Origin: an uncultured Gluconobacter sp.
GTDB taxonomy: Bacteria > Pseudomonadota > Alphaproteobacteria > Acetobacterales > Acetobacteraceae
Direction of reading: 5' to 3'
Assembly: GCA_937880175.1 (NCBI GenBank)
Contig: CALFLO010000017.1
Location: 1 to 21,163 of the forward strand
Length of the DNA stretch: 21,163 bases
Of the stretch, positions 6,621-14,356 are shown piece by piece. The notes under the pieces were generated by a model. That model did not search any database. It was given only the letters and a program-made list of their open reading frames with translations, and had not been told where the DNA came from. Made by a program: the position numbers and the translations under genes. Every line of letters starts with the position of its first letter. Within the stretch, counting starts at the first letter, position 1.

Positions 6621-7754
6621 ATGAGCGATTCCCTCCAGCGTACTCCCCTTTACGATCTGAATCTGGAACTTGGCGCGAAGATGGTGCCGTTCGCAGGCTT
6701 TGAGATGCCGATCCAGTTCCCTGCGGGGCTGATGACGGAGCATCTGCATACGCGTGAAAAGGCTGGTCTGTTTGATGTGTCCCATATGGGACAGATCCGC
6801 ATTGCCGCCAAAAGCGGGGATGTGAAGGACGCTGCTGCGGCTCTGGAAACGCTGGTTCCTGCTGATTACGTCGGGCTTGCCGCCGGGCGTCAGCGTTATG
6901 GCCTGCTGACCAGTGAGAACGGCGGGATTCTGGATGACCTGATGGTCGCCAATATGGGCACGGACCTGCTGGTCGTCGTCAATGCGGGCTGCAAGGTTCA
7001 GGACGCGGACCGGATCGAGGCCGCGCTGTCTGATCGTTGTGTGGTAACGCGCCAGTTCGACCGCGCGCTCATGGCGCTTCAGGGCCCGGCGGCGGAAGCG
7101 GCTCTGGCGCCGCTCTGCCCGGCCGTGAAGGACATGCGCTTCATGGATGTGATCGAGACCGAACTGTCCGGTGTGCCTGTGACGGTGTCGCGCTCCGGTT
7201 ATACGGGCGAGGACGGGTTCGAGATCGGTTGTGCGGGCGCGGATGCTGACAGGGTCGCCCGCGCGATCCTGGCGCAGCCTGATGTGCTGCCGATCGGTCT
7301 GGGCGCGCGGGATTCGCTGCGTCTGGAAGCCGGGCTGTGCCTGTATGGCAATGACATTGATGTCACGACCACGCCGGTCGAGGCGGCGCTGGGCTGGGCG
7401 ATCCAGAAGGCGCGTCGTGAGGGCGGTGCGCGCGAAGGCGGCTATCCGGGTGCGGATGTCGTTCTGAAGCAGACGCGCGACGGCGTGGCGCGCAAGCGCG
7501 TTGGTCTGATGGCGGAAGGCCGGGCTCCGGTGCGGGCGGGGGCCAAGCTCTTTGCCGATGCCGAGGGGCAGAAGGAAATCGGGGTGGTCACGTCCGGGGC
7601 ATTTGGCCCGAGCGTGAAGGCTCCTGTTGCGATGGGCTATGTCGCGTCGGACTATGCGGCGCTGGACACACCCGTCTTTGCGGAACTGCGGGGCAAGTAT
7701 GTGCCGCTGCATGTGCGGGCGATGCCGTTCGTGGCACCCGGCTTCAAGCGCTGA
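6621..7754 (+). CDS. gcvT: Aminomethyltransferase (glycine cleavage T protein)
   Basis: T protein takes the aminomethyl group from lipoyl-GcvH, transfers the one-carbon unit to tetrahydrofolate and releases ammonia. The 377-aa length is normal. The start MSDSLQRTPLYDLNLELGAKMVPFAGFEMP matches the family N-terminus. The segment FDVSHMGQIR (51-60) is diagnostic of the folate-binding T-protein family, and Asp105-Asp106 in GGILDDLMV includes the catalytic Asp. The C-terminal barrel ends with the expected VTSGAFGPSVKAPVAMGYV. The frame is open back to 6291, but the upstream part is riboswitch RNA, so the ATG at 6621 is chosen; the Shine-Dalgarno is weak (GACCGGG). It is first of gcvT-gcvH-gcvP, controlled by the glycine riboswitch. 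Confidence 0.96.
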   Translation: MSDSLQRTPLYDLNLELGAKMVPFAGFEMPIQFPAGLMTEHLHTREKAGLFDVSHMGQIRIAAKSGDVKDAAAALETLVPADYVGLAAGRQRYGLLTSENGGILDDLMVANMGTDLLVVVNAGCKVQDADRIEAALSDRCVVTRQFDRALMALQGPAAEAALAPLCPAVKDMRFMDVIETELSGVPVTVSRSGYTGEDGFEIGCAGADADRVARAILAQPDVLPIGLGARDSLRLEAGLCLYGNDIDVTTTPVEAALGWAIQKARREGGAREGGYPGADVVLKQTRDGVARKRVGLMAEGRAPVRAGAKLFADAEGQKEIGVVTSGAFGPSVKAPVAMGYVASDYAALDTPVFAELRGKYVPLHVRAMPFVAPGFKR

Positions 7755-7790
7755 ACTTACAGTCGAACTTCAGATCAGGAAAAAGCAGCA

Positions 7791-8150
7791 ATGACGACCT
7801 ATTACACGAAGTCCCATGAATGGATCCGCGTCGATGGCGAGCAGGCGACTGTCGGCATTACGGCACATGCCTCTGAAGAGCTGGGCGAACTGGTGTTCGT
7901 TGAAGCCAAGGACGAGGGCACGGAAGTCGCCGCTGGTGATGCGGCCGCTGTTGTTGAGTCCGTGAAGGCGGCCTCTGACATCTATGCGCCGGTTGCGGGC
8001 ACGCTGGCCGGCTTCAATGAGGCGCTGTCCGATGATCCGACGCTGGTGGGCAAGGATCCGGAAGGCGAGGGCTGGATTTTCCGCATGACGGTTTCCAACC
8101 CGGACGACCTCAAGGGCCTGCTGACGGCCGAACAGTACAAGAGCCTCTGA
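7791..8150 (+). CDS. gcvH: Glycine cleavage H protein (lipoyl carrier)
   Basis: H protein shuttles the methylamine group of glycine from P to T protein and the reduced lipoyl arm to the L protein. The 119-aa length is slightly shorter than the usual 125-130. The start YYTKSHEW is canonical. The lipoylation site is Lys59 in VVESVKAASDIYAP. AGGAAAA about 10 nt upstream of the ATG serves as ribosome-binding site. It lies 36 nt after gcvT and is followed by a strong terminator. Confidence 0.97.
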   Translation: MTTYYTKSHEWIRVDGEQATVGITAHASEELGELVFVEAKDEGTEVAAGDAAAVVESVKAASDIYAPVAGTLAGFNEALSDDPTLVGKDPEGEGWIFRMTVSNPDDLKGLLTAEQYKSL

Positions 8151-8157
8151 AGGAATA

Positions 8158-8186
8158 CGGGGTCTGCACTGGCAGGCCCCGTTTTT
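8158..8186 (+). terminator. Intrinsic terminator between gcvH and gcvP
   Basis: CGGGGTCTGC (8158-8167) pairs with GCAGGCCCCG (8172-8181; one G-U pair) around ACTG, followed by TTTTT (8182-8186). It starts 8 nt after the gcvH stop. It should reduce or stop gcvTH transcription before gcvP. Confidence 0.88.
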
Positions 8187-8226
8187 CTTTCAGCCTGCCC
8201 CCGATTTCCGCCACTGCTTTCATGAA

Positions 8227-11082
8227 ATGCCAGAGAACCTGCCTGTGACGACCTTGTGGCCTGCCCAGACCGAAGATTTCAGCTCCCGCCATATCGGCCC
8301 GCGCCCTTCCGAAATTGGAGAGATGCTGCGTGTTGTTGGCGCGTCCAGTCTCGATGACCTGATCGACCGGACCATTCCGGCCGCCATTCTTGATCGCGGG
8401 GATCACGGGATCGGTGCGGCCCTGACCGAACAGGATGCGCTGGCGCGTCTGCGGCAGATCGCCTCGCGCAATCAGGTTCTGACGTCCATGATCGGGCAGG
8501 GCTATTACGATACGGTCCTGCCGCCGGTCATCCAGCGCAATATCCTGGAAAATCCGGCCTGGTACACGGCCTATACGCCGTATCAGCCCGAAATCAGCCA
8601 GGGCCGTCTTGAGGCGCTGCTGAACTTCCAGACGCTGGTGGCGGATCTGACGGGGCTGGATATTGCCAATGCGTCCCTGCTGGACGAGGGCACGGCCTGT
8701 GCGGAAGCCATGGCGCTGGCGCAGCGCGTGGGCAAGTCGAAGGCGACGGCGTTCTTCGTGGATGCGGACACGCACCCGCAGACGGTTGCCGTGATCCGCA
8801 CACGCGCCGAGCCGCTGGGCTGGGATGTCGTGGTCGGTGATCCGGAGACGGATCTGGACGCGTCTTCCGTGTTCGGTGCGCTGCTGTCCTATCCGGGCTC
8901 TTCGGGGCGCGTGCGGGATCTGCGTGGCGTGATTGCGGCGCTACATGAGAAGGGCGCGATTGCGGCTCTGGCCTGTGATCCGCTGGCTCTGGTGGTAATG
9001 GAAAGCCCGGGCGCGCTGGGCGCGGATATCGCGATCGGCTCGATGCAGCGTTATGGCGTGCCGATGGGCGCTGGTGGGCCGCATGCGGCGTTCATGGCGA
9101 CGCGCGATGCGTTCAAGCGGCACATGCCGGGGCGTCTGGTTGGCGTGTCGCGCGACAGTGCGGGCAAGCCGGCCTATCGTCTGGCACTTCAGACGCGCGA
9201 ACAGCATATCCGCCGCGAAAAGGCGACGTCCAACATCTGCACGGCGCAGGCGCTGCTGGCGATCATTGCGTCCATGTATGCGGTGTATCATGGCCCGGAA
9301 GGGCTGAAGGCGATTGCCGCACGCACGCACCGGATGGCGGCGATCCTGTCCGCCGGGCTGAAGGCTCTGGGCGCGAGTGTTGAGACGGACGTGTTCTTCG
9401 ACACGATCACCGTTCAGGTTGGCGCTGCTGCGCCGCAGGTTCTGGCGCGCGCTGTGGCATCGGGCATCAATCTGCGCGATGCGGGGAATGGCCGGATTGG
9501 CGTGTCCTGTGACGAGACCACGACGTCGGAAACGATCCGCGCAGTCTGGGCGGCGTTTGCGGGTGAAGGCGCGGATCTCGCGTCTGTCGAGCAGGCGCTC
9601 GATGTGACGGATGCGCTGCCGGAAGGCCTGTCCCGGACTGCCCCGCTGCTGACGCATCCTGTGTTCCATGCCCATCGTTCCGAGACGGATCTGCTGCGCT
9701 ACATGCGTGCGCTGGCGGACAAGGATCTGGCTCTGGACCGGACGATGATCCCGCTGGGCTCCTGCACCATGAAGCTCAATGCGACGGCGGAGATGATCCC
9801 CATCACCTGGCCGGAATTTGCGCGGATTCATCCGTTCGCACCCGCCGATCAGGTTCAGGGTTATGCCGAGCTGTTCACGTATCTGGAGCGCACGCTCTGT
9901 GCGATTTCGGGGTATGATGCCGTGTCGCTTCAGCCGAATTCCGGCGCGCAGGGTGAGTATGCCGGGCTTCTGGCGATCCGGGGCTATCACCGCGCGCGTG
10001 GGGACGAGAACCGCGACGTCTGCCTGATTCCGGCGTCCGCGCATGGGACCAATCCGGCTTCGGCCCAGATGGTCGGGATGCGGGTTGTCGTCGTGGCCTG
10101 CGATGAGAACGGCAATGTCGATGTCGAGGATCTGAAGGCGAAGATCGCGCAGCATGACGGGCGCGTGGCGGCCATCATGATCACGTATCCGTCCACGCAT
10201 GGCGTGTTCGAGGAGCGGATCGTCGAGATCTGCGAGCTGGTTCATGCAGCGGGTGGGCAGGTCTATCTGGATGGCGCGAACCTCAACGCGCAGGTTGGTC
10301 TGGCGCGGCCGGGTCTGTACGGCGCGGATGTCTCGCATTTCAACCTGCACAAGACGTTCTGCATTCCGCATGGCGGCGGCGGCCCGGGCATGGGGCCGAT
10401 CGGTGTGGGCAAGCACCTTGCGCCGTATCTGCCGGGACAGCATGGCATTGCGGTGTCCGCGGCGCCTTTCGGGTCGGCATCCATTCTGCCGATTTCCGCA
10501 GCTTACATCATGATGATGGGCGACGAGGGCTTACGTCAGACGACGACGATGGCGATCCTGAATGCGAACTACATCGCGTCGCGTCTGGAAGGGCACTACC
10601 CGGTTCTGTATCGCGGTACGAATGGCTTTACGGCGCATGAATGCATCGTGGATCTGCGGCCGCTGAAGGACACGGTCGGCGTGACGGTGGACGATATCGC
10701 CAAGCGTCTGATCGATCATGGCTTCCATGCACCGACGGTCAGCTTCCCTGTGGCCGGGACGTTCATGATCGAGCCGACGGAATCCGAAGGCAAGGGAGAG
10801 CTGGATCGCTTCTGCGATGCGATGATCGCCATCCGTGCGGAAATTGCCGAGGTTGAGGCCGGGCGCGTCGGGATGGAAGACAGTCCGCTGCGTTTTGCGC
10901 CGCATACGACGGCGGATCTGGCAGGCGCCTGGGAGCGCTCCTACAGCCGCGAGGCAGGATGCTTCCCCGGGGGAGTGGACACGTCGAAATACTGGTCGCC
11001 GGTCGGGCGTCTGGACAATGCCTGGGGGGACCGGAACCTCGTCTGTTCCTGCCCGGATATTTCGACCTACGCGGAAGGCTGA
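8227..11082 (+). CDS. gcvP: Glycine dehydrogenase (decarboxylating), glycine cleavage P protein
   Basis: P protein is the PLP enzyme that decarboxylates glycine and passes the aminomethyl group to lipoyl-GcvH. It is one fused chain of 951 aa, comparable to the E. coli form, and not split into GcvPA/GcvPB. The N-terminus has FSSRHIGP and the middle has PLGSCTMKLNATAEM. PLP binds Lys709 in HFNLHKTFCIPHGGGGPGMGP. The C-terminus has SYSREAGCFP and KYWSPVGRLDNAWGDRNLVCSCP, as expected. The start is uncertain. ATG 8227 has no clear Shine-Dalgarno; an in-frame GTG at 8245, preceded by GAGAA, is an alternative that would lose six residues. It is separated from gcvH by a terminator but has no other plausible operon partner. 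Confidence 0.96.
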   Translation: MPENLPVTTLWPAQTEDFSSRHIGPRPSEIGEMLRVVGASSLDDLIDRTIPAAILDRGDHGIGAALTEQDALARLRQIASRNQVLTSMIGQGYYDTVLPPVIQRNILENPAWYTAYTPYQPEISQGRLEALLNFQTLVADLTGLDIANASLLDEGTACAEAMALAQRVGKSKATAFFVDADTHPQTVAVIRTRAEPLGWDVVVGDPETDLDASSVFGALLSYPGSSGRVRDLRGVIAALHEKGAIAALACDPLALVVMESPGALGADIAIGSMQRYGVPMGAGGPHAAFMATRDAFKRHMPGRLVGVSRDSAGKPAYRLALQTREQHIRREKATSNICTAQALLAIIASMYAVYHGPEGLKAIAARTHRMAAILSAGLKALGASVETDVFFDTITVQVGAAAPQVLARAVASGINLRDAGNGRIGVSCDETTTSETIRAVWAAFAGEGADLASVEQALDVTDALPEGLSRTAPLLTHPVFHAHRSETDLLRYMRALADKDLALDRTMIPLGSCTMKLNATAEMIPITWPEFARIHPFAPADQVQGYAELFTYLERTLCAISGYDAVSLQPNSGAQGEYAGLLAIRGYHRARGDENRDVCLIPASAHGTNPASAQMVGMRVVVVACDENGNVDVEDLKAKIAQHDGRVAAIMITYPSTHGVFEERIVEICELVHAAGGQVYLDGANLNAQVGLARPGLYGADVSHFNLHKTFCIPHGGGGPGMGPIGVGKHLAPYLPGQHGIAVSAAPFGSASILPISAAYIMMMGDEGLRQTTTMAILNANYIASRLEGHYPVLYRGTNGFTAHECIVDLRPLKDTVGVTVDDIAKRLIDHGFHAPTVSFPVAGTFMIEPTESEGKGELDRFCDAMIAIRAEIAEVEAGRVGMEDSPLRFAPHTTADLAGAWERSYSREAGCFPGGVDTSKYWSPVGRLDNAWGDRNLVCSCPDISTYAEG

Positions 11083-11109
11083 ACCGTCTTTTCAGTCCGG
11101 TGTTTTGGG

Positions 11110-11142
11110 AAAAGGCGTCTTCCTTCGGGGGGGCGCCTTTTT
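11110..11142 (+). terminator. Intrinsic terminator after gcvP
   Basis: AAAAGGCGTCTTCC (11110-11123) pairs with the following GGGGGG-CGCC-TTTT arm (11128-11141) around a TTCG tetraloop. It forms a 14-bp stem with three G-U pairs, ending in five T. It closes the gcv operon, 27 nt after the gcvP stop. Confidence 0.9.
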
Positions 11143-11206
11143 GCTGTCCGGACTTGTTGTCCGCGATACCCGCCATGGGTTCTTTATCACAAAGGGGTGA
11201 GGTATG

Positions 11207-11220
11207 GTTTCACGTGAAAC
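11207..11220. other. parS: parS-type ParB-binding site, copy 1
   Basis: GTTTCACGTGAAAC is a perfect 14-bp palindrome identical to the core of the conserved chromosomal centromere parS (consensus TGTTTCACGTGAAACA). ParB spreads from this site and ParA segregates the origin region. Flanks here are G and G, so only the outermost consensus bases differ. It is intergenic, between gcvP and the second ABM gene. An identical copy lies at 15718-15731. ParB binding is inferred from sequence identity. Confidence 0.85.
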
Positions 11221-11277
11221 GCTGCCCGCCTCGGAAGGGGTTTCGGGCAGTCTGCATTGTTGATGAGGAGTTCCATC

Positions 11278-11589
11278 ATGAGCCAGACGGTTCACATCAC
11301 AGCCGTTGTCACGGTTCCCGCTGAACACGCAGCCGCTGCGGAGCAGGCTTTTGCGGCCTGTGTTGTATCTTCCCGCAAGGAAGACGCCTGCCACCAATAT
11401 GTTGTCAGCAGGGACGTGGAGAAGGCCGGCCGGTTTGTGGCGAACGAAATCTGGGCTTCGGAAGCCGGGTTCGAGGCGCATCTGGCCGCGCCGCATTTCA
11501 AGGTTCTGGGTGATGCTCTTGCTAAATGCGGTGCACAGGCCGAGATCATGAAGGTAAAGCCGCTGGACGAGGCCGCTGACGCAGCCTGA
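11278..11589 (+). CDS. ABM-domain protein (putative monooxygenase), second copy
   Basis: This 103-residue protein belongs to the antibiotic biosynthesis monooxygenase-like dimeric alpha/beta-barrel fold. Visible features are the strand HITAVVTVPAEHAAAAEQAF, then FVANEIWASEAGFEAHLAAPHFKVL, which parallels the EEHLKTPHF segment of the other ABM protein in this window. The start ATG at 11278 is preferred over two upstream in-frame possibilities because GAGGAG (11265-11270) lies 7 nt before it. The two ABM proteins are clearly diverged, so this is not a recent duplication. The substrate is unknown. Confidence 0.8.
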   Translation: MSQTVHITAVVTVPAEHAAAAEQAFAACVVSSRKEDACHQYVVSRDVEKAGRFVANEIWASEAGFEAHLAAPHFKVLGDALAKCGAQAEIMKVKPLDEAADAA

Positions 11590-11679
11590 AATAGCTGTTT
11601 GTATTTTTGCTGGAATATATGCCCCACTCGGGCGTCGACTGCTTTGCGGAGCAGCCTCTGGAAGACAGGAGAGTCTCTT

Positions 11680-11892
11680 ATGGTTTCGATGGTGACGTTC
11701 AAGGTTGACGGGATGTCGTGCAATGGATGTTCGGGCAAGTTGCAGTCCGCGCTGTCCAATGTTCCTGGAGTGTCGTCCGCACAGGTGACGCTTGATCCGG
11801 CACAGGCCGCCATTCAGTACGATGAGCAGAAAGTGACGCCGGTTGCATTGCAGCATGTGGTGGAAGATGTCGGGTTCGACGTCATCGCCTGA
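11680..11892 (+). CDS. Heavy-metal-associated (HMA) domain protein, copper-chaperone-like
   Basis: This single HMA domain of 70 residues would bind Cu(I) or a similar soft metal through GMSCNGC (Met12, Cys14, Cys17). The remaining fold, with LQSALSNVPGVSSAQVTLDPAQAAIQYD and VVEDVGFDVIA, is the ferredoxin-like HMA pattern, as in CopZ. The start at 11680 has AGGAGAG (11668-11674) 5 nt upstream; an internal ATG at 11689 is a less likely alternative. No copper ATPase is adjacent in this window, so the partner lies elsewhere. A hairpin ends the gene. Confidence 0.88.
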   Translation: MVSMVTFKVDGMSCNGCSGKLQSALSNVPGVSSAQVTLDPAQAAIQYDEQKVTPVALQHVVEDVGFDVIA

Positions 11893-11900
11893 AGCATGCA

Positions 11901-11944
11901 GGATCGGCCTGTCGCTTACCGCCGGTAATGGGGCAGGCCGATCC
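11901..11944. terminator. Stem-loop between HMA gene and convergent TRIC gene
   Basis: GGATCGGCCTG (11901-11911) is the perfect reverse complement of CAGGCCGATCC (11934-11944). Inside is a second stem, TTACC-GCC-GGTAA (11916-11928). The inner stem contains the minus-strand stop codon of the TRIC-family gene. Only CTTT follows on the plus strand. A bidirectional transcription end is likely from position and fold. Confidence 0.55.
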
Positions 11945-12545
11945 CTTTGATGAGCGCTGCGGCGCGCAGGCTGAAGCCGGCCAGAACGGCCAGTGTTGCG
12001 GCAAGCGTCGTGTTCAGGCCCAGAGCTGTCAGGGAGACATAGGTTCCTGACGCCAGAGCAACGGCCGTGACATAAAGCTCCGGCCGGATGATGATGGATG
12101 GCACGCCTGCCAGCACATCCCGGAAAATGCCGCCCATGCAGGCGCTGACAATTCCCATGAGAGCCGCGGGGATCAGCGGGATGCCGTATGCGAGCGCCTT
12201 GGCTGAGCCGAAGACGCCATAGGCCGCGATCCCGAGTCCGTCGAACCATTCCACGGCGCGTGCGGGCCAGAAGCGGGCGGGTGTGAACCAGACCGCAATG
12301 GCGGATAGCAGACAGGCCGCAATCGGGACGGAGGTGTGCATCCAGAAGACGGGCGCGCCGATCAGCAGATCCCGCACGGTGCCGCCGCCAACGCCCGTTA
12401 TGGCGGCGAAGAACATGAAGGTCACGATGGTCAGGCGTGCGCGCGCGGCTTCGATGGCGCCTGAAATGGCAAAGACGACCGTGCCTGCGATGTCGAGGAC
12501 GGGCAGCGCGGATGTGGAGAAGGCCTGAAGGGCGGGAGGGATCAT
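11916..12545 (-). CDS. TRIC / UPF0126 family membrane protein (YicG-like)
   Basis: This is an integral membrane protein of 209 aa, close to family length. Two homologous halves are visible: LDIAGTVVFAISGAIEAARARLTIVTFMFFAAITGVGGGTVRDLLIG (about 17-63) and FDGLGIAAYGVFGSAKALAYGIPLIPAALMGIVSACMGGIFRDVLAG. Each carries a small-residue-rich helix pair ending in the GG(T/I)xRD(L/V)L motif. About seven transmembrane helices are expected. Bacterial members form homotrimers related to TRIC monovalent-cation channels; the physiological role is unclear. The start at 12545 is chosen because upstream sequence in the frame is the glnA 3' end and its terminator; the Shine-Dalgarno is weak. It is transcribed in the same direction as glnA, after its terminator. 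Confidence 0.85.
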   Translation of the reverse strand: MIPPALQAFSTSALPVLDIAGTVVFAISGAIEAARARLTIVTFMFFAAITGVGGGTVRDLLIGAPVFWMHTSVPIAACLLSAIAVWFTPARFWPARAVEWFDGLGIAAYGVFGSAKALAYGIPLIPAALMGIVSACMGGIFRDVLAGVPSIIIRPELYVTAVALASGTYVSLTALGLNTTLAATLAVLAGFSLRAAALIKGIGLPHYRR

Positions 12546-12577
12546 CGGGCCGTCTTGACGTGGTGTGTTGAAAACAG

Positions 12578-12604
12578 AAAAGCCCGGCACGAAGGCCGGG
12601 CTTT
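12578..12604 (-). terminator. Intrinsic terminator of glnA
   Basis: On the minus strand AAAGCCCGGC pairs with GCCGGGCTTTT around CTTCGT (plus-strand arms 12582-12588 and 12595-12601), followed by a T run (plus-strand A12578-A12581). It lies 26 nt after the glnA stop codon. Confidence 0.88.
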
Positions 12605-12630
12605 CCGTTGAGACGATGTTCTGACCCGGA

Positions 12631-14163
12631 TCAGACCGAGTAGTACATCTCGAACTCTGCCGGATGCGGCGTGTGTTCGAACTTGTAGACTTCCGGCCAC
12701 TTGATGTCGATGTAGCTTTCGATCTGGTCCTTGGTGAAGACGCCGCCTTCGAGAAGGAATGCGTGGTCTTCCTTGAGGGCTTCGAGAGCTTCACGGAGCG
12801 AACCGCAGACCGTCGGGATCTGGGCCAGCTCTTCCTTCGGCAGCTCGTACAGATCCTTGTCCATGGCGTCGCCCGGGTGGATCTTGTTGCGGATGCCGTC
12901 GAGGCCGGCCATCAGCATGGCGGCGAAGGCGAGATACGGGTTGGCGGTCGGGTCCGGGAAGCGGACTTCAACGCGCTTGGCCTTCGGGTTGGTCGCATGC
13001 GGGATACGACACGAAGCCGAACGGTTCGCAGCGGAATAGGCCAGAAGCACGGGAGCTTCGAAGCCCGGGATCAGGCGCTTGTAGGAGTTGGTGGACGGGT
13101 TCGTGAAGGCGTTCAGGGCCTTCGCGTGCTTGATGATGCCACCGATGTAGAACAGCGCGTCTTCGGACAGGTCCGCATACTTGTCGCCAGCGAAGGTCGG
13201 CTTGCCGTTCTTCCAGATGGACTGGTGAACATGCATGCCCGAACCGTTGTCGCCCGCGATCGGCTTCGGCATGAACGTGGCCGTCTTGCCGTAGGAATGG
13301 GCGACGTTGTGCACGCAGTACTTGTAGATCTGCATGAAGTCGGCGGATTTCACGAGCGTGTCGAACTTCGTGCCGAGCTCGTGCTGCGACTGTGCGACTT
13401 CGTGGTGATGCTTCTCGATCGGCAGGCCCATTTCGCCCATCGTGGAGAGCATTTCGGCGCGCAGGTCGTTCTCGCTGTCCACGGGCGGGACCGGGAAGTA
13501 GCCACCCTTGACGACAGGACGGTGACCCATGTTGCCTTCTGGGTAAGCCTTCAGGGATGCGCCGGGGCCTTCGATGCTGTCGAGCTGGTACATGCCGAAA
13601 TTCGGGCCTGTGCCGAACTGCACGTTGTCGAAGATGAAGAACTCGGCTTCCGGACCGAAGAACGCCGTGTCACCGAAGCCGGCCGACTTAAGGTAGGCTT
13701 CTGCGAGCTTGGCGGTCGAGCGCGGATCGCGGTTGTAGAAGTTGCCTGTCTTCGGATCGATGATATCGCAGAACAGGATCAGCTGCGGCTTGGCGGAGAA
13801 CGGGTCCATGACGGCCGTTTCCGGATCCGGAAGCAGGACCATGTCGGATTCGTTGATGGCCTTCCAGCCCTGGATGGAAGAGCCGTCGAACATGAAGCCT
13901 TCAACGAAGGTATCGTCTTCGATGGTCGAGACCGTCTGGGTCGTGTGGTGCCACTTGCCCTTGGGGTCCGTGAAGCGCAGATCGACGAATTCCGCCGCGT
14001 GCTCCTGGATCATCTCGAAGACGCGGGCCACGGCCTGCGGGTTCGGGGCGGGCGGCTTGCCGGTGGCTGCCGGAGCAGCCTTGGGGGCTGCGGCCTTCGA
14101 GGGACGGCGCGCCGGAGCGGCCTTCGGTGTCGCGGTAGAGGAAGTGGGGGCTTTCTTGGCCAT
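12631..14163 (-). CDS. glnA: Glutamine synthetase type I, with N-terminal low-complexity extension
   Basis: GlnA condenses glutamate and ammonia with ATP to glutamine and forms a dodecamer in the cytoplasm. The GSI core is complete: EFVDLRFTDPKGKWHH, GFMFDGSSIQGW, FGPEAEFFIFD, GNMGHRPVVKGGYFPVPP, HHHEVAQSQHELG, NGSGMHVHQS, the NRSASCRIP region and FPDPTANPYLAFAAMLMAGLDGI. Tyr439 in KDLYELP corresponds to the adenylylation tyrosine (Tyr397 in E. coli), so control by adenylyltransferase is expected. The protein is 510 aa, about 42 longer than usual at the N-terminus. The extra part is an Ala/Pro/Lys-rich tail (AKKAPTSSTATPKAAPARR...). The start at 14163 follows AAGGCGA; an ATG at 14181 would add six residues. 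No glnB gene is adjacent, although alphaproteobacterial glnA often follows glnB. Confidence 0.95.
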   Translation of the reverse strand: MAKKAPTSSTATPKAAPARRPSKAAAPKAAPAATGKPPAPNPQAVARVFEMIQEHAAEFVDLRFTDPKGKWHHTTQTVSTIEDDTFVEGFMFDGSSIQGWKAINESDMVLLPDPETAVMDPFSAKPQLILFCDIIDPKTGNFYNRDPRSTAKLAEAYLKSAGFGDTAFFGPEAEFFIFDNVQFGTGPNFGMYQLDSIEGPGASLKAYPEGNMGHRPVVKGGYFPVPPVDSENDLRAEMLSTMGEMGLPIEKHHHEVAQSQHELGTKFDTLVKSADFMQIYKYCVHNVAHSYGKTATFMPKPIAGDNGSGMHVHQSIWKNGKPTFAGDKYADLSEDALFYIGGIIKHAKALNAFTNPSTNSYKRLIPGFEAPVLLAYSAANRSASCRIPHATNPKAKRVEVRFPDPTANPYLAFAAMLMAGLDGIRNKIHPGDAMDKDLYELPKEELAQIPTVCGSLREALEALKEDHAFLLEGGVFTKDQIESYIDIKWPEVYKFEHTPHPAEFEMYYSV

Positions 14164-14356
14164 CGATCTGTCGCCTTGCATCGTGTAAACGGCTGCAAAA
14201 CGATTAGGCGACAAATGCCCGTCTGTCGAGTATGGGAAATTACGCCATTCGGCGGATTTATGATTGAATCTTTCGGAAGCGAACCGGAGTTTTCCACATC
14301 TGGTCTGGAACTTGCATCCAAAGAGGGCAGCGAGACTCTTTTTGGGAAATATCCTC

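Noticed and set aside
11092..12249. 385-codon minus-strand frame over the ABM, HMA and TRIC genes
   Set aside because: It runs through an intrinsic terminator and three genes with clear families, with no domain of its own.
14290..14298. TTTTCCACA resembling a DnaA box
   Set aside because: It is a single relaxed match of a kind expected about once by chance in a window this size. There is no cluster or AT-rich unwinding region, so no oriC is called.
14164..14300. Sigma-54 promoter for glnA
   Set aside because: I looked for GG-N10-GC with TGGCAC/TTGC context on the minus strand and found no acceptable match.
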